From Micromonospora violae (GTDB lineage: Bacteria > Actinomycetota > Actinomycetes > Mycobacteriales > Micromonosporaceae), in assembly GCF_004217135.1 (NCBI RefSeq), contig NZ_SHKK01000001.1, positions 4,216,001-4,280,000 on the forward strand: DNA of 64,000 nucleotides, in the 5' to 3' direction. The position numbers were made by a program, and so were the translations under genes. A model generated the notes under the pieces. That model did not search any database and was not told where the DNA came from. It was given only the letters and a program-made list of their open reading frames with translations. This document shows, piece after piece, positions 8,410-18,689 of the stretch (position 1 is the stretch's first letter; every line of letters starts with the position of its first letter).

Positions 8410-9315
8410 TCAGAAGCCCAGCTTGCGCAGTTGCCTCGGGTCGCGCTGCCAATCCTTCGCAACCCGCACGTGCAGGTCGAGGTAGACGCGACCCCCGAGC
8501 AGTTCCTCGATCTGCTTACGGGCGGTGGTGCCGACCTCCTTGAGCCGACTCGCCTTGTGCCCGAGCACGATGGCCTTCTGGCTGGGCCGCTCCACGTACA
8601 GGTCGGCGTAGATCTTCATGACCTGACCCTCGGGGATCATCTCCTCCACCACCACGGCGATGGAGTGCGGCAGTTCGTCGCGGACCCCCTCCAGGGCGGC
8701 CTCGCGGATCAGCTCGGCGACCAGCACCTGCTCGGGATCATCGGTGAGCATGTCGTCCGGGTAGAGCTGCGGCGACGGCGGCAGGTAACTGGTCATCACG
8801 TCGACGAGCGTGTCCACCTGATGCCCGGCCACCGCGCTCACCGGCACGATCTCGGCGAACTCCCCCATCTTGCTGACCGCGAGCAGTTGCTCAGCCAGTT
8901 GGCGCTTGTCCACCAGGTCGGTCTTGGTGACCACCGCCAGCACGGTCGCCTTCAGCCCGGCCAGCTCACCGGTGATGAACTTGTCACCGCGCCCGACCGG
9001 CTCGTTCGCGGGGATGCAGAGGCCGATCACGTCGACCTCGGTCCAGGTGGACCGGACCAGGTCGTTGAGGCGTTCGCCTAGCAGCGTCCGGGGGCGGTGC
9101 AGACCCGGCGTGTCGACGAGGACCAGCTGCGACTCCGGTCGGTGCAGCACCGCCCGGATGACGTGCCGGGTGGTCTGCGGCTTGTTCGAGGTGATGGCGA
9201 TCTTGGTGCCGACGATGGCGTTGGTCAACGTCGACTTGCCGGCGTTGGGACGGCCGACGAAGCAGCCGAACCCGGCCCGGTACGGTCGCGCCTGCGGATC
9301 CTGCACCGGGCTCAC
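8410..9315 (-). CDS. era: GTPase Era
   Basis: 301 residues. Ribosome-associated GTPase needed for 30S (16S rRNA 3' end) maturation. G1 GRPNAGKST at residues 21-29, G3 DTPG and G4 TKTD are all present, and the C-terminal KH domain contains VLGHKASRLKEVGTTARKQI. The GTG start at 9315 overlaps the stop of the cytidine deaminase-fold gene as GTGA. The operon order ybeY-corC-CDA fold-era matches that around Rv2364c-Rv2367c in M. tuberculosis. Confidence 0.96.
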   Translation of the reverse strand: MSPVQDPQARPYRAGFGCFVGRPNAGKSTLTNAIVGTKIAITSNKPQTTRHVIRAVLHRPESQLVLVDTPGLHRPRTLLGERLNDLVRSTWTEVDVIGLCIPANEPVGRGDKFITGELAGLKATVLAVVTKTDLVDKRQLAEQLLAVSKMGEFAEIVPVSAVAGHQVDTLVDVMTSYLPPSPQLYPDDMLTDDPEQVLVAELIREAALEGVRDELPHSIAVVVEEMIPEGQVMKIYADLYVERPSQKAIVLGHKASRLKEVGTTARKQIEELLGGRVYLDLHVRVAKDWQRDPRQLRKLGF

Positions 9316-9698
9316 TGGGTCACCGTGCCGAGGACCGTGCCATCCGGAGCGGCCACGTGGACGGGGGCGTCCGCCGCGAGGTCCCGCACCGCCGCGTGCC
9401 CGGCACCGTCCAGTGTCGACGCCTCGGTCACCACCACCGCGGCCTCCAGCCGACTCGCCCCGGCCGCCACGGCCGAGGCGACCGCCAACTGCAACGCGGT
9501 GAGCGTCAGCGACGGCAGCGCGACATTCGCCGCCGCGTACGTCCGGCCGTCCTGGTCACGGACCGCGGCGCCCTCCACAGCGCCGACGCGCGCGCGGGCT
9601 CCCCGGGCCAGGACGACGAGCTTGCCGTCCTCGGCGCTCAACGCGCCCGACGCGGTGGGGGTGGGCCGGGCGGCAGGCGCGGCGGGTGTGTCAGGCAT
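9312..9698 (-). CDS. cytidine deaminase-fold protein lacking the zinc site
   Basis: 128 residues from ATG 9698 (AGAGG upstream). The core, [20 protein letters not shown], aligns by eye with the cytidine deaminase motif in which (C/H)AE and later PCxxC bind zinc. Here the CAE position reads TAL and there is no cysteine anywhere in the protein, so it cannot be a normal zinc deaminase. An equivalent gene lies between corC and era in other actinobacteria (Rv2365c position). It overlaps corC by 8 bases and era by 4. The role is unknown and may be tied to ribosome maturation by context only. Confidence 0.75.
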   Translation of the reverse strand: MPDTPAAPAARPTPTASGALSAEDGKLVVLARGARARVGAVEGAAVRDQDGRTYAAANVALPSLTLTALQLAVASAVAAGASRLEAAVVVTEASTLDGAGHAAVRDLAADAPVHVAAPDGTVLGTVTQ

Positions 9699-11091
9699 CG
9701 GCGGGTTGCCTCTCGTCGTCTCGAAAGTTGTCTGTGTCGTCCCCGGGGCCGGCCTGCTCGCCGCGCCCCGCGGTGTCCTGCTCATGGCCCGGTTCCACCC
9801 GGCTGACCAGGACCGTGTCGATCCGGTTGCGTCGGCCGGTGGTGCCCTCGGCGACCAGGCGCAGACCGGCGACCTCGGCCTCGGCGCCCGGGATCGGCAC
9901 CCGCCCCAGCGACTGCGCGAGCAGGCCGCCGACCGTCTCCACCTCGTCGGTGGGCAGGTCGGTGTCGAACATCTCGCCGAGGTTCTCCACCGGCAGGCGA
10001 GCGGTCACCCGCACCGAGGAGTCCGCCAGCCATTCGACCGGCGGGCGCTCGACATCGTACTCGTCGGTGATCTCACCGACGATTTCCTCCAGGATGTCCT
10101 CGATGGTGACCAGACCGCCGGTGCCGCCGTACTCGTCGACGACGATGACCAGGTGGTTGCGGGCCGCCTGCATCTCGGACAGCAGGTCGTCGACCGGCTT
10201 GGATTCCGGGACGAAGGTCGCCGGGCGCATCAGCTCGGCCACCGGCAACTGCTCGGCCCTCGGGTCCCCGCCACGGGAGCGCCGGATCAGGTCCTTGAGG
10301 TAGAGCACACCCAGCACGTCGTCGACGCTCTCGCCGATCACCGGGATGCGGGAGAAACCGGACCGCAGGAAGAGCGCCAGCGCCTGCGCCAGCGTCTTGC
10401 CCTCCTCGATCCACACCATCTCCGTACGGGGCACCATCACCTCACGGGCGATGGTGTCGCCGAGCGCGAAGACGGAGTGGATCATCTGGCGCTCGCCGTG
10501 CTCGACCACGCCGCGCTGCTCGGCCAGGTCGACCAGCTCCCGCAGCTCCACCTGGCTGGCGAACGGCCCTTCCCGGAAGCCGCGCCCCGGGGTGACCGCG
10601 TTGCCGATCAGGATCAGCAACGACGCGAGCGGGTTGAGCGCCCGGCCCAGCCAGCGGACCAGCGGCGCCACCGCACGACCCACGGCGTAGGCGTGCTGCC
10701 GGCCGATGGTGCGCGGGGCGACGCCTACCACCACGAAGCTGACGACGGTCATCGCGCCGGCGGTCACCAGCGCGGCCCGCCAACCGGCGCCGAAGCTGTC
10801 CACCGCGACGAGCGCCACCAGCGTGGTGGCGGTCAGCTCGGCGAGCAGCCGCAACAGCAGGAGCAGGTTGAGGTGCCGGACGACGTCGCCGGCGACGACC
10901 TGGAGGGTACGGGCGCCGCGCACACCGTCGCGGGCGAGCTCGGCGGCCCGGGCCGGTGAGACCGCGGCGAGGGCCGCCTCGGTCATGGCGATCAGGCCGG
11001 CCAACACCACCAGGCCGGCCGCGAAGACGATCAGCTGGAAGTCGGGAAGGCCGGCGGTAGGGCCGGCCGCCAGTAACGGAGAAGTGGACAT
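9691..11091 (-). CDS. hemolysin-family/CorC-type CNNM transporter protein
   Basis: 466 residues: an N-terminal DUF21 membrane domain (first about 180 residues, four hydrophobic segments), paired CBS domains ([26 protein letters not shown]) and a C-terminal CorC_HlyC domain ([12 protein letters not shown]...). Such proteins handle Mg2+/Co2+ efflux or are CNNM-like; the ion is not proven here. ATG 11091 shares one base with the ybeY stop (TGATG); GTG 11094, adding one residue, is equally possible. The acidic tail after residue 435 is a lineage extension. Confidence 0.9.
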   Translation of the reverse strand: MSTSPLLAAGPTAGLPDFQLIVFAAGLVVLAGLIAMTEAALAAVSPARAAELARDGVRGARTLQVVAGDVVRHLNLLLLLRLLAELTATTLVALVAVDSFGAGWRAALVTAGAMTVVSFVVVGVAPRTIGRQHAYAVGRAVAPLVRWLGRALNPLASLLILIGNAVTPGRGFREGPFASQVELRELVDLAEQRGVVEHGERQMIHSVFALGDTIAREVMVPRTEMVWIEEGKTLAQALALFLRSGFSRIPVIGESVDDVLGVLYLKDLIRRSRGGDPRAEQLPVAELMRPATFVPESKPVDDLLSEMQAARNHLVIVVDEYGGTGGLVTIEDILEEIVGEITDEYDVERPPVEWLADSSVRVTARLPVENLGEMFDTDLPTDEVETVGGLLAQSLGRVPIPGAEAEVAGLRLVAEGTTGRRNRIDTVLVSRVEPGHEQDTAGRGEQAGPGDDTDNFRDDERQPADA

Positions 11092-11564
11092 CACTGGGTG
11101 CGGGTCGACCGCCAGCTCGCCAACAGTCGAGCCTGAAGGGCGAACATCTCCCGCTCCTCCTCCGGCTCGGCGTGGTCGTAGCCGAGCAGGTGCAGCACGC
11201 CGTGCACGGTGAGCAGGTGCAGCTCGTCGGCGGGCGTGTGCCCGGCGGTGGCCGCCTGCTTCGCCGCCACCTCCGGGCAGAGCACGATGTCGCCGAGCAG
11301 GGCGGGCTCGCCGCCGGCCGGAGCCGACTCACCCGGGCCGTGGTCGACGCTGCCCTCGTCCATGGGGAAGGCGAGCACGTCGGTCGGGCCGTCGCCACCC
11401 ATCCAGCGGTGGTTCAGCTCGGTCATGTAGTCGATGTCGACCAGCAGCACGGACAGCTCGGCGAGGGGGTTGACCCCCATCTCGTCGAGGGCGTGGCGGG
11501 CGACGGCGAGCACGGCGTCGGTGTCGACGTCGATACCGGACTCGTTGGCGATCTCGATGGACAA
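11091..11564 (-). CDS. ybeY: endoribonuclease YbeY
   Basis: 157 residues. Single-strand endoribonuclease in 16S rRNA 3' end maturation and 70S quality control. The zinc motif [11 protein letters not shown] supplies three histidines, and DVLAFPMD and the [15 protein letters not shown] segment are typical. It lies 15 bases downstream of phoH and overlaps corC. With era in the same operon this is a ribosome-maturation group. Confidence 0.95.
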   Translation of the reverse strand: MSIEIANESGIDVDTDAVLAVARHALDEMGVNPLAELSVLLVDIDYMTELNHRWMGGDGPTDVLAFPMDEGSVDHGPGESAPAGGEPALLGDIVLCPEVAAKQAATAGHTPADELHLLTVHGVLHLLGYDHAEPEEEREMFALQARLLASWRSTRTQ

Positions 11565-11579
11565 CTGCTTTCCTCTGCT

Positions 11580-12665
11580 TTAGCGGCGGCGGCCGGCCCG
11601 GCCGCCCTGGGCGGGTCGCCCGGGCACGGCGTGAACGCCCTGCGCCTGCTGATTCTCCCGCTCGGCGTCCCAGCGGGCGTACGCGTCGACGATCTCCCCG
11701 ACCAGCCGGTGGCGGACCACGTCGGAGCTGGACAACTGGGAGAAGTGCACGTCCTCGACGTTTTCCAGGATCTCCCGGACTACCCGCAGGCCGCTGCTCG
11801 TCCCGCCGGGAAGGTCCACCTGGGTGATGTCACCGGTCACGACGATCTTGGAGTTGAAGCCGAGCCGGGTGAGGAACATCTTCATCTGCTCGGGCGTCGT
11901 GTTCTGCGCCTCGTCCAGGATGATGAACGCGTCGGAGAGCGTACGGCCCCGCATGTACGCCAGCGGGGCGACCTCGATCGTCCCCTGGGCCATCAGCTTC
12001 GGGATGGTCTCCGGGTCGAGCATCTCGTGCAGCGCGTCGTAGAGCGGGCGCAGGTACGGGTCGATCTTCTCGTTGAGCGTGCCGGGCAGGAAGCCCAGTC
12101 GCTCACCCGCCTCGACCGCCGGCCGGGTGAGAATGATCCGGTTGACCTGCTTGGCCTGCAACGCCTGGACGGCCTTCGCCATCGCCAGGTAGGTCTTTCC
12201 GGTGCCGGCCGGGCCGATGCCGAAGACGATGGTGTGGGTGTCGATCGCGTCGACGTACTTCTTCTGCCCGAGTGTCTTGGGACGGATGGTGCGCCCACGC
12301 CGAGAGAGGATGTTGAGTGTCAGGACCTCAGCGGGCCGCTCGGCGCTGCCCTGCTCGAGCATGCCGACGGTACGCCGGACGGCGTCAGTGGTCAGGGTCT
12401 CGCCTTTCTCGATGAGTTCGAGGAGCTCGCTGAAGACCCGCTCGGCCAGGGCGTTGTCCGCAGGGTCACCGGTGATGGTGATCTCGTTGCCACGGACGTG
12501 CACATCACTGTTGACCGAGCGTTCGACGAGTCGGAGGATCTCGTCGCCTGCGCCGAGCAGATTGACCATGATCTTCGGGTCGGGCACGGTGATCCTGGTC
12601 TGCACCCGGGGCGGGCCGGGAGGTGGGGTGCCGGTCATAGGTCGGGCCGAAGGGCCCTGCGCCAC
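11580..12665 (-). CDS. phoH: PhoH family ATPase/RNA helicase-like protein
   Basis: 361 residues. Walker A GPAGTGKT at residues 151-158 and Walker [10 protein letters not shown] define the P-loop PhoH domain; an N-terminal KH-like region (about 25-100) precedes it. Homologues (YbeZ) work with YbeY on rRNA. The protein ends in a Gly/Arg-rich tail. Start is uncertain: GTG 12665 or ATG at 12638 (MTGTPPPG), neither with a strong ribosome binding site. It is the first gene of the phoH-ybeY-corC-era run. Confidence 0.9.
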   Translation of the reverse strand: MAQGPSARPMTGTPPPGPPRVQTRITVPDPKIMVNLLGAGDEILRLVERSVNSDVHVRGNEITITGDPADNALAERVFSELLELIEKGETLTTDAVRRTVGMLEQGSAERPAEVLTLNILSRRGRTIRPKTLGQKKYVDAIDTHTIVFGIGPAGTGKTYLAMAKAVQALQAKQVNRIILTRPAVEAGERLGFLPGTLNEKIDPYLRPLYDALHEMLDPETIPKLMAQGTIEVAPLAYMRGRTLSDAFIILDEAQNTTPEQMKMFLTRLGFNSKIVVTGDITQVDLPGGTSSGLRVVREILENVEDVHFSQLSSSDVVRHRLVGEIVDAYARWDAERENQQAQGVHAVPGRPAQGGRAGRRR

Positions 12666-12769
12666 CTGCTCTCGATCTCGGCGCCGGCCTGCTGGCCTGG
12701 CGTGCGGACGTTACCCCCATCGTATCCGTTCAACGCGGGCCGTATCGCGCCCATTTCCGCTGGCCGCGA

Positions 12770-14155
12770 TCAACTCCCGGCCCGGAAGTCGTACCGGTCG
12801 AAGGTCTCCTGGTGACGGGTGAACCGGTACGTCGCCCAGTGCATCCGGACCACCACGCCGGCCTCGTCCCGGGTCAGCCGCAGCAGCTCGCCGGCCTCCC
12901 GACCGGAGACCACCCGGAACACGTCCGGCTGGTCCGGCAACGGGGTGAAGATCGCCGGTGGACGTCCGGCCGGGTCACCGGCCCCGCGCGCCCGCAGGGC
13001 GCCGTCGTGCCAGGAGAAGACGTACTCGCTGCCCTCGCCCCACCAGCGGCCGAGCACACCCCGCAGGGCCGCCGGCGCGGGTGCGCCGGGTCGCCAGGGC
13101 TCGATCTCGGCCGGGTCGTGCTCGACCGCCGCGGCGAGCAGCCGGTGCGGCAGGTCGAGCAGGTCGGACGCGGTGCCGGACGAGCCGAGCACCGCCGCGC
13201 CCATCGCGCCGGCCGTGCCGTCACCTCCCCGGCGGCCGTACACCCCGGCGAGGAAGCCGGGCATCGCCCCGTCGTGCCCCACGTGCAGCACCCGCTCCCC
13301 CTGCGGGATCAGGATCAGCCCGAGCCCGAAGCCCGCGCCCCAGAGCGTCTCGTCGGTGGTGGTCAGCGGCCAGCGCATCTCGTCCAGAGTGGCCGGGGCG
13401 AGGACCGCGCCGGCCGGGTCCAGCGCCGCCGGGTCGGCCAGGAACGCCGCCCACCGGGCCATGTCGGTCGCGGTGCTCCAGAGCTGGGCGGCCGGCCCCA
13501 CCGCGCCGAAGTCGGTCGGCGGTTCCGGGTGCGCCTCGTCGGAGTACGCGTCGACCAGGAAGCCGGTGGCCGCCGTCGGCCGTGGGGTCACGGTGGTGTC
13601 GGTCAGCCCCAGCGGCGTCAGGATCCGCTCGGTGAGCGCCTGCGCCCAGCTCCCGCCCCGCAGCCGGGCGACGAGGTGACCGAGGACGGCCAGCCCGAGG
13701 TTGGAGTAGTGGAACCGCCGGCCGGTCGGCAGTACCCGCTCGGCCCGGTCCAGCTCGGCGACCAGTTGGTCGGTGTCCGGTGCGCGCAGGGTGTCCCAGA
13801 CGTCGCCGAACGGCTCGCGTTGCAGGCCACCGGTGTGTGACAGCAATCGGCGTACGGTCAGCTCGCCGTGCGCCGGCAGGTCCAGGTGCCGGCCCACCGG
13901 GTCGTCCAGGTCCAGCAGCCCGTCGTCGCGACACTGCAGGACCAGCACCGCGGTGAACGTCTTGGTCACCGAGCCGATCCGGAACTGGGTGCCCGGCCCC
14001 AACGGGCTGTCGGTGCCGGTCTCGCCGACGGTGCAGCTCCAGAGCGGCCGGTCGGCCCGGTGCAGCGCCACCGACACCGCCGGCACCCGGGCTTCAGCCT
14101 GCACCCGGCGGACCAACCGGCCCAGGCGCTCATCCACAGCGTCGCCTGCCGTCAC
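12770..14155 (-). CDS. serine hydrolase, class C beta-lactamase-like
   Basis: 461 residues of the beta-lactamase/D-alanyl-D-alanine carboxypeptidase-like family (PF00144). Active-site SVTK (Ser62, Lys65), YSN (Tyr150) and the HVGHDG motif near residue 300 replace KTG as usual in this family. A C-terminal lipocalin-like region with many Trp/Phe follows. No signal peptide is evident, so it is probably cytosolic and an esterase or peptidase rather than a resistance enzyme. GTG 14155 overlaps the HIT gene stop as GTGA. Confidence 0.88.
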   Translation of the reverse strand: MTAGDAVDERLGRLVRRVQAEARVPAVSVALHRADRPLWSCTVGETGTDSPLGPGTQFRIGSVTKTFTAVLVLQCRDDGLLDLDDPVGRHLDLPAHGELTVRRLLSHTGGLQREPFGDVWDTLRAPDTDQLVAELDRAERVLPTGRRFHYSNLGLAVLGHLVARLRGGSWAQALTERILTPLGLTDTTVTPRPTAATGFLVDAYSDEAHPEPPTDFGAVGPAAQLWSTATDMARWAAFLADPAALDPAGAVLAPATLDEMRWPLTTTDETLWGAGFGLGLILIPQGERVLHVGHDGAMPGFLAGVYGRRGGDGTAGAMGAAVLGSSGTASDLLDLPHRLLAAAVEHDPAEIEPWRPGAPAPAALRGVLGRWWGEGSEYVFSWHDGALRARGAGDPAGRPPAIFTPLPDQPDVFRVVSGREAGELLRLTRDEAGVVVRMHWATYRFTRHQETFDRYDFRAGS

Positions 14156-14511
14156 GTCAGGTCCCGGGCGAGCATCGGGCCGAGCGGCGCGCCACCGAGC
14201 AGGTGGGCGTGCACGTGGAACACCTCCTGCCCGCCGTACGCACCGGTGTTGAACATCAGCCGGAAACCGTCGCCGAGCAGGCCCTCGTCCTCGGCCACGG
14301 CGGCGGACGTGGCCAGCACGTCGGCGGCCAGCGCCGGGTCACCCTGGGCGAGCGTGGCGACGTCGGCGTAGTGCTCCTTCGGAATGACCAGGACGTGCAC
14401 CGGCGCCTTCGGGTCGATGTCGCGGAAGGCGAGCGTGGTCTCGGTCTCCCGGACCACGGTGGCCGGGATCTCCCCGGCGACGATGCGGCAGAACAGGCAG
14501 TCGGATCCCAT
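14152..14511 (-). CDS. HIT family nucleotide hydrolase
   Basis: 119 residues of the HINT branch: CLFCRIVAGEIPA at the N-terminus, DIDPKAPVHVLVIPKEH in the middle and the histidine triad HVHAHLL near the C-terminus. Hydrolyses adenosine phosphoramidates and similar nucleotides in the cytosol. ATG 14511 diverges from the SDR gene at 14589, leaving 77 bases for two promoters. It overlaps the serine hydrolase downstream. Confidence 0.93.
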   Translation of the reverse strand: MGSDCLFCRIVAGEIPATVVRETETTLAFRDIDPKAPVHVLVIPKEHYADVATLAQGDPALAADVLATSAAVAEDEGLLGDGFRLMFNTGAYGGQEVFHVHAHLLGGAPLGPMLARDLT

Positions 14512-14588
14512 CCGGGCAGTGTAAGGAGGGTGCGTGGCGGCGCGGCGTGCGCGGCCGGCCTGTTCGCACGGAGGACGGCTGAGGCAGG

Positions 14589-15359
14589 ATGGCCGGCATG
14601 ACGGATCGGGCGGTACTCGTGACCGGGGCCTCGCGTGGGATCGGCCGCGCGGTGGCGGAGGCGTTCGCGGCCAGCGGCGACCGGGTGGCCATCCACCACC
14701 GCGACTCGGCCGACGCGGCTGAGCACCTGCGCGCGCAGCTACCCGGCACCGGGCACATGGTGGTCCGCGCCGACCTCACCGATCCGGACGCGGTCCGGGT
14801 CATGGTCGACCGGGCCGCCGAACTGCTCGGCGGGTTGGACGTGCTGGTCAACAACGCCGGGACGTACGGCGACCGCGACGACCCGCATCCGATCTTCGGT
14901 GCCTCGTACGAGGAGTGGCAGCAGCGCTGGCGGCAGGTGCTGGAGACCAACCTGACCGGTGCCGGCAACGTCATCTGGTGCGCCGCCCAGCACATGCGCG
15001 AACGCGGCGGACGGATCGTCAACATCTCGTCCCGCGGCGCGTTCCGCGGCGAGCCGCACCAACCGGCGTACGGCGCCAGCAAGGCCGGGCTGAACGCGCT
15101 GGGCCAGTCCCTCGCCGTGGCGCTCGCGCCGTACGGCATCGCGGTCGCCACCGTCGCGCCGGGCTTCGTGGCGACCGACATGGTCACCGAGTACCTGCGC
15201 GGCGAGGAGGGCGCGGCGATCCGGGCGCAGAGCCCGTTCGACCGGGTGGGTAAACCGGAGGAGATCGCCGCCGCCGTGCACTGGTTGGCCTCGCCGCAGG
15301 CCGAGTGGGCCTCCGGCACGATCGTCGACCTCAACGGCGCCTCGTACCTGCGCAGCTGA
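14589..15359 (+). CDS. SDR family oxidoreductase
   Basis: 256 residues of the FabG-like classical short-chain dehydrogenase family. Cofactor motif TGASRGIG near residue 12, NNAG, catalytic Ser in NISSRG and YGASK (Tyr and Lys both present). A second ATG nine bases later (14598) is an equally plausible start. The substrate cannot be assigned. Divergent from the HIT gene and followed by a long perfect hairpin at 15445. Confidence 0.9.
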   Translation: MAGMTDRAVLVTGASRGIGRAVAEAFAASGDRVAIHHRDSADAAEHLRAQLPGTGHMVVRADLTDPDAVRVMVDRAAELLGGLDVLVNNAGTYGDRDDPHPIFGASYEEWQQRWRQVLETNLTGAGNVIWCAAQHMRERGGRIVNISSRGAFRGEPHQPAYGASKAGLNALGQSLAVALAPYGIAVATVAPGFVATDMVTEYLRGEEGAAIRAQSPFDRVGKPEEIAAAVHWLASPQAEWASGTIVDLNGASYLRS

Positions 15360-15444
15360 CCTCGCGACCCAGGCCCGGTGCGGCGTTCACCGACGGTCCG
15401 GGCGGTGCGCTGCGCCTCCTGCGGGCGGACGGCGGATACCACGT

Positions 15445-15494
15445 TGAGCGTGATGCCTGTCAGTCATCTTGATGACTGACAGGCATCACGCTCA
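15445..15494. terminator. 24-base-pair perfect hairpin between convergent genes
   Basis: Arms 15445-15468 (TGAGCGTGATGCCTGTCAGT...) and 15471-15494 are perfect complements with only TT between them. The position, after the plus-strand SDR and before the end of rsmE on the minus strand, suits a bidirectional terminator. The length and near-absence of a loop are unusual and it could also be a cruciform or repeat element. Confidence 0.75.
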
Positions 15495-15547
15495 CAGGCG
15501 TGGGCGGCTCCGATCCGCCCGAACCACCGGCCCGCGAGCCGCGCCAC

Positions 15548-15640
15548 AGCGGCCGAAGCGCACGCGGGCCCAGGCTGGCGGCCGAAACGAGCGGCCGGCC
15601 AGGCTGGCGGCCGAAGCGAGCAGCGGCCCAGGGTGGCGTC
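15548..15640. repeat. degenerate 29-base tandem repeat
   Basis: The unit CCAGGCTGGCGGCCGAA recurs at 15570 and 15599, with diverged partial copies before (15548) and after (15628). The region 15500-15657 carries no gene. Confidence 0.6.
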
Positions 15641-15657
15641 GGGTCGGCGGTGGCCGG

Positions 15658-16392
15658 CTACCAGCGGCCGAGGCGGGTGGCGAGCACGCTCAGCGCCGCC
15701 ACCCCGGCGGTCGAGGTGCGCAGCACGGCCGGCCCGAGGCGTACGGGTCGCCCGCCGGCCTCGGCGAAGGCGGTCAGCTCGGCCGGGGCGATCCCGCCCT
15801 CCGGGCCGACCACCAGGACGATCTCCCCGGTGGTGGGCAGTTCGGCGGTGGTGAGCCGGTCCTCGGCCTCCTCGTGCAGCACGAACCCGGCGGCGGCACC
15901 GGCGATCCGGCGGGCCACCGTGGCGGTGGACTCGTCCGGCGCACCGGCCACCACCGGCAGCCACGGCCGGCGGGCCTGCTTGGCCGCCTCCCGGGCGGTG
16001 GCCACCCACTTCTCCCGGGCGCGTACGCCCCGGTCGCCGCGCCACTGGGTCACCGAGCGCGAAGCCGCCCAGGGCACGATCTCGTCGACCCCGACCTCGG
16101 TCATCGCCTGCACGGCCAGTTCGCCCCGGTCGCCCTTGGCGATGCCCTGCACGGTCACCAGGCGGGGTACCGGAGCGTCCGCGTACCCCCGGGAGGTGAT
16201 GGCGGCCTCCAGGCTGCCCCGGCCGACGGCCGTGACCACGGCGGCGGCCGTGCCGCCTCGCCCGTCGGCGAGCAGCAGCTCCTCGCCGACGCGCAGCCGC
16301 TGCACGGTGGCGGCGTGGTGCCCCTCCGGGCCGTCCAGGGTCAACGCGTCGCCGGTGGGCAGCGCCTCGACCAGGAACAGCGGTGCGGACAC
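15658..16392 (-). CDS. rsmE: 16S rRNA (uracil-1498-N3) methyltransferase RsmE
   Basis: 244 residues. SAM-dependent SPOUT methyltransferase acting on 16S rRNA U1498. Motifs: N-terminal PUA-like part (GPEGHHAATVQRLRVGE), TEVGVDEIVPW, and the knot motif VGPEGGIAPAEL followed by LGPAVLRTSTAG. GTG 16392 is one base beyond the dnaJ stop, so the three genes hrcA-dnaJ-rsmE form a tight run, as in other actinobacteria. Confidence 0.94.
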   Translation of the reverse strand: MSAPLFLVEALPTGDALTLDGPEGHHAATVQRLRVGEELLLADGRGGTAAAVVTAVGRGSLEAAITSRGYADAPVPRLVTVQGIAKGDRGELAVQAMTEVGVDEIVPWAASRSVTQWRGDRGVRAREKWVATAREAAKQARRPWLPVVAGAPDESTATVARRIAGAAAGFVLHEEAEDRLTTAELPTTGEIVLVVGPEGGIAPAELTAFAEAGGRPVRLGPAVLRTSTAGVAALSVLATRLGRW

Positions 16393-16393
16393 C

Positions 16394-17539
16394 TCAGGCG
16401 TGCCCGTTGAACGCGTCGCGCATCCGGGAGAAGAAGCCGCCCTGCTTGGACAGCTCGGCGACCTCTTCACCACGAGTCTTGGCGAAGTCGCGCAGCATCT
16501 TCTCCTGGTCCGGGTCGAGCTTGGTCGGCGTCCGCACGTCCAGGTGCACGTAGAGGTCGCCTCGGCCGGTGCCGCGTAGGTGCGGCACCCCCCGGGCGCG
16601 CAGGCGCAGTGTGCTGGCCGGCTGGGTGCCGGCCTTGACGTCGACGGTCTCCTCGCTGTCCAGCGTCTTGATGGTCAACCGGGTGCCCAGCGCCGCGGCC
16701 GTCATCGGCACGGTGACCCGGCAGTGCAGGTCGTCGCCCTTGCGGGAGTACACGTCGTGCGGGCGCTCGTGGATCTCCACGTAGAGGTCACCGGCGGTGC
16801 CGCCACCGGGGCCCACCTCGCCCTGCTGGGCCAGCCGGATCCGCATGCCGTCCTCGACCCCGGCCGGGATCTTGACGGTCAGCGAGCGGCGGGTACGCAC
16901 CCGACCGTCACCGGCGCAGGTGGGGCAGGGGTGCGGGATGGTGGTGCCGTAGCCCTGGCACACGGTGCACGGCCGGGCGGAGACCACCTGGCCGAGGAAG
17001 GTGCGCTGCACCGACTGCACCTCGCCCCGACCGGCGCACGCCTCGCAGGTCGCCAGGTGCGTGCCGGCGGCCGTGCCGGCCCCGGAGCAGGTGGTGCAGA
17101 GCACCGCGGTGTCGACGGTGATCGGCGCCTCGACGCCGAACGCGGTCTCGTGCAGGTCGAGTTCGAGCCGCAGGATCGCGTCGGCGCCCGGCCGGGTACG
17201 CGGCCGTGGGCCACGGGCGCCACCGCCGGCGCCGCCGAAGAACGCGTCCATGATGTCCTGGAAACCGACGAACGGGCCGGCGCCGCCAGGACCGCCCGGG
17301 CCTCCGGCGCCGCCGCCACCCGGGGCGAGCGGGTCGCCACCCAGGTCGACGATCTGCCGCTTGCGATCGTCCGAGAGGACCTCGTACGCGGCGTTGATGT
17401 CCTTGAACTTCTCCTGAGCCTCCGGGTCCGGATTGACGTCCGGGTGGAACTGGCGTGCCAGCTTGCGGTAGGCGCGCTTGATCTCGTCATCGGAGGCTTC
17501 CCGGCTCACACCGAGAATGCCGTAGTAGTCCCTGGCCAC
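16394..17539 (-). CDS. dnaJ: molecular chaperone DnaJ
   Basis: 381 residues from GTG 17539 ([11 protein letters not shown]...). J-domain with HPD in [11 protein letters not shown], then a Gly-rich linker and four zinc-binding CxxCxGxG motifs ([32 protein letters not shown]), then the substrate-binding domain. It stimulates Hsp70 ATPase. An ATG at 17557 would add six residues (MRTRNA); the family N-terminus supports the GTG. Following hrcA, it corresponds to DnaJ2 of actinobacteria and is probably under HrcA control. Confidence 0.95.
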   Translation of the reverse strand: MARDYYGILGVSREASDDEIKRAYRKLARQFHPDVNPDPEAQEKFKDINAAYEVLSDDRKRQIVDLGGDPLAPGGGGAGGPGGPGGAGPFVGFQDIMDAFFGGAGGGARGPRPRTRPGADAILRLELDLHETAFGVEAPITVDTAVLCTTCSGAGTAAGTHLATCEACAGRGEVQSVQRTFLGQVVSARPCTVCQGYGTTIPHPCPTCAGDGRVRTRRSLTVKIPAGVEDGMRIRLAQQGEVGPGGGTAGDLYVEIHERPHDVYSRKGDDLHCRVTVPMTAAALGTRLTIKTLDSEETVDVKAGTQPASTLRLRARGVPHLRGTGRGDLYVHLDVRTPTKLDPDQEKMLRDFAKTRGEEVAELSKQGGFFSRMRDAFNGHA

Positions 17540-17610
17540 TGCGTTCCGTGTCCTCATGTTCGTCTCGCGTTGCGCCGATCCGGCAGCCGCCGGCCGTCGG
17601 CCCTGACTGG

Positions 17611-18633
17611 TCAGTTCTGGGCCAGCAACTCGCCCACGTAGCGTGCCACGGCGCGCACCGTGGCGATGTTGCCGGGGTAGTCCATCCGGGTGGGCCCCAG
17701 CACCCCCAGACCACCGACGATCGTCGCGCCCGGACCGTAGCCGGTGCTGACCACCGAGGCGGCCCGCAGGTTGTCGAACTCGTTCTCGTCGCCGATCAGC
17801 ACCCGGGTCGTGCTCGGCTCGGTCTCGCCGATGAGCTTGAGGAGCACGACCTCCTCCTCCAGCGCTTCGAGGATCGGCCGCAGGGAACCCTGGAAGTCGA
17901 GCAGGCCACCCCGGGTGAGGTTCGCGGTGCCGGCCAGCGCGATGCGTTCCTCGTGCCGCTCGACGAGCGTCTCCAGGAGCACCGTGGAGAGCATCGTCAT
18001 CATCGGCCGCAGCTGGGCCGGTGCCTCCTCGACCAGCGCCTGCACCAGTGGCGGTGTGTCGGACAGCCGGGCCCCGGCCAGCTTCTCGTTGACCAGCCGA
18101 CGCAGGTCGGTGACGTCGTCGGCGGGCACCGGGCCGGGCAGCTCCACCAGCCGCTGCTCCACCCGCCCGGTGTCGGCGATCATGACGAGCATCAGCCGGG
18201 TGGTGGAGATCGGCACCAGCTCCAGGTGACGGACCGAGGAGCGGGCCAGCGACGGGTACTGCACGACGGCGACCTGCCGGGTCAGCTGGGCGAGCAGCCG
18301 CACTGTGCGGTGCACCACGTCGTCGAGGTCGACCGCGCCGACCAGGAAGCGCTCGATGGCCCGACGCTCGGCCGGGCTGAGCGGCTTGACCCGGGACAAC
18401 CGGTCGACGAAGAGGCGGTAACCACGGTCGGTGGGCACCCGGCCGGCACTGGTGTGCGGCTGCCGGATGTAGCCCTCCTCCTCCAACACGGCCATGTCGT
18501 TGCGGACCGTGGCCGGGGAGACCCCGAGCTGGTGCCGCTCGACCAGCGCCTTGCTGCCGACCGGCTCCTGGGTGGAGACGTAGTCTTCGACGATGGCGCG
18601 GAGCACGGCGAGTTTCCGGTCGTCGAGACCCAT
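17611..18633 (-). CDS. hrcA: heat-inducible transcription repressor HrcA
   Basis: 340 residues. Winged-helix repressor of class I heat-shock genes that binds CIRCE. The DNA-binding part ([31 protein letters not shown]) and the conserved [11 protein letters not shown] are clear. ATG 18633 has AGGAGGTG upstream; the frame continues to 18696 but would run into the CIRCE operator, so the shorter start is chosen. The operator at 18690 makes autoregulation likely. Confidence 0.96.
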   Translation of the reverse strand: MGLDDRKLAVLRAIVEDYVSTQEPVGSKALVERHQLGVSPATVRNDMAVLEEEGYIRQPHTSAGRVPTDRGYRLFVDRLSRVKPLSPAERRAIERFLVGAVDLDDVVHRTVRLLAQLTRQVAVVQYPSLARSSVRHLELVPISTTRLMLVMIADTGRVEQRLVELPGPVPADDVTDLRRLVNEKLAGARLSDTPPLVQALVEEAPAQLRPMMTMLSTVLLETLVERHEERIALAGTANLTRGGLLDFQGSLRPILEALEEEVVLLKLIGETEPSTTRVLIGDENEFDNLRAASVVSTGYGPGATIVGGLGVLGPTRMDYPGNIATVRAVARYVGELLAQN

Positions 18634-18689
18634 CCTCCGCACCTCCTGTCGCACGTCGGCCGCCGGCACCCTGGGCCGGTCGAGCCGTC

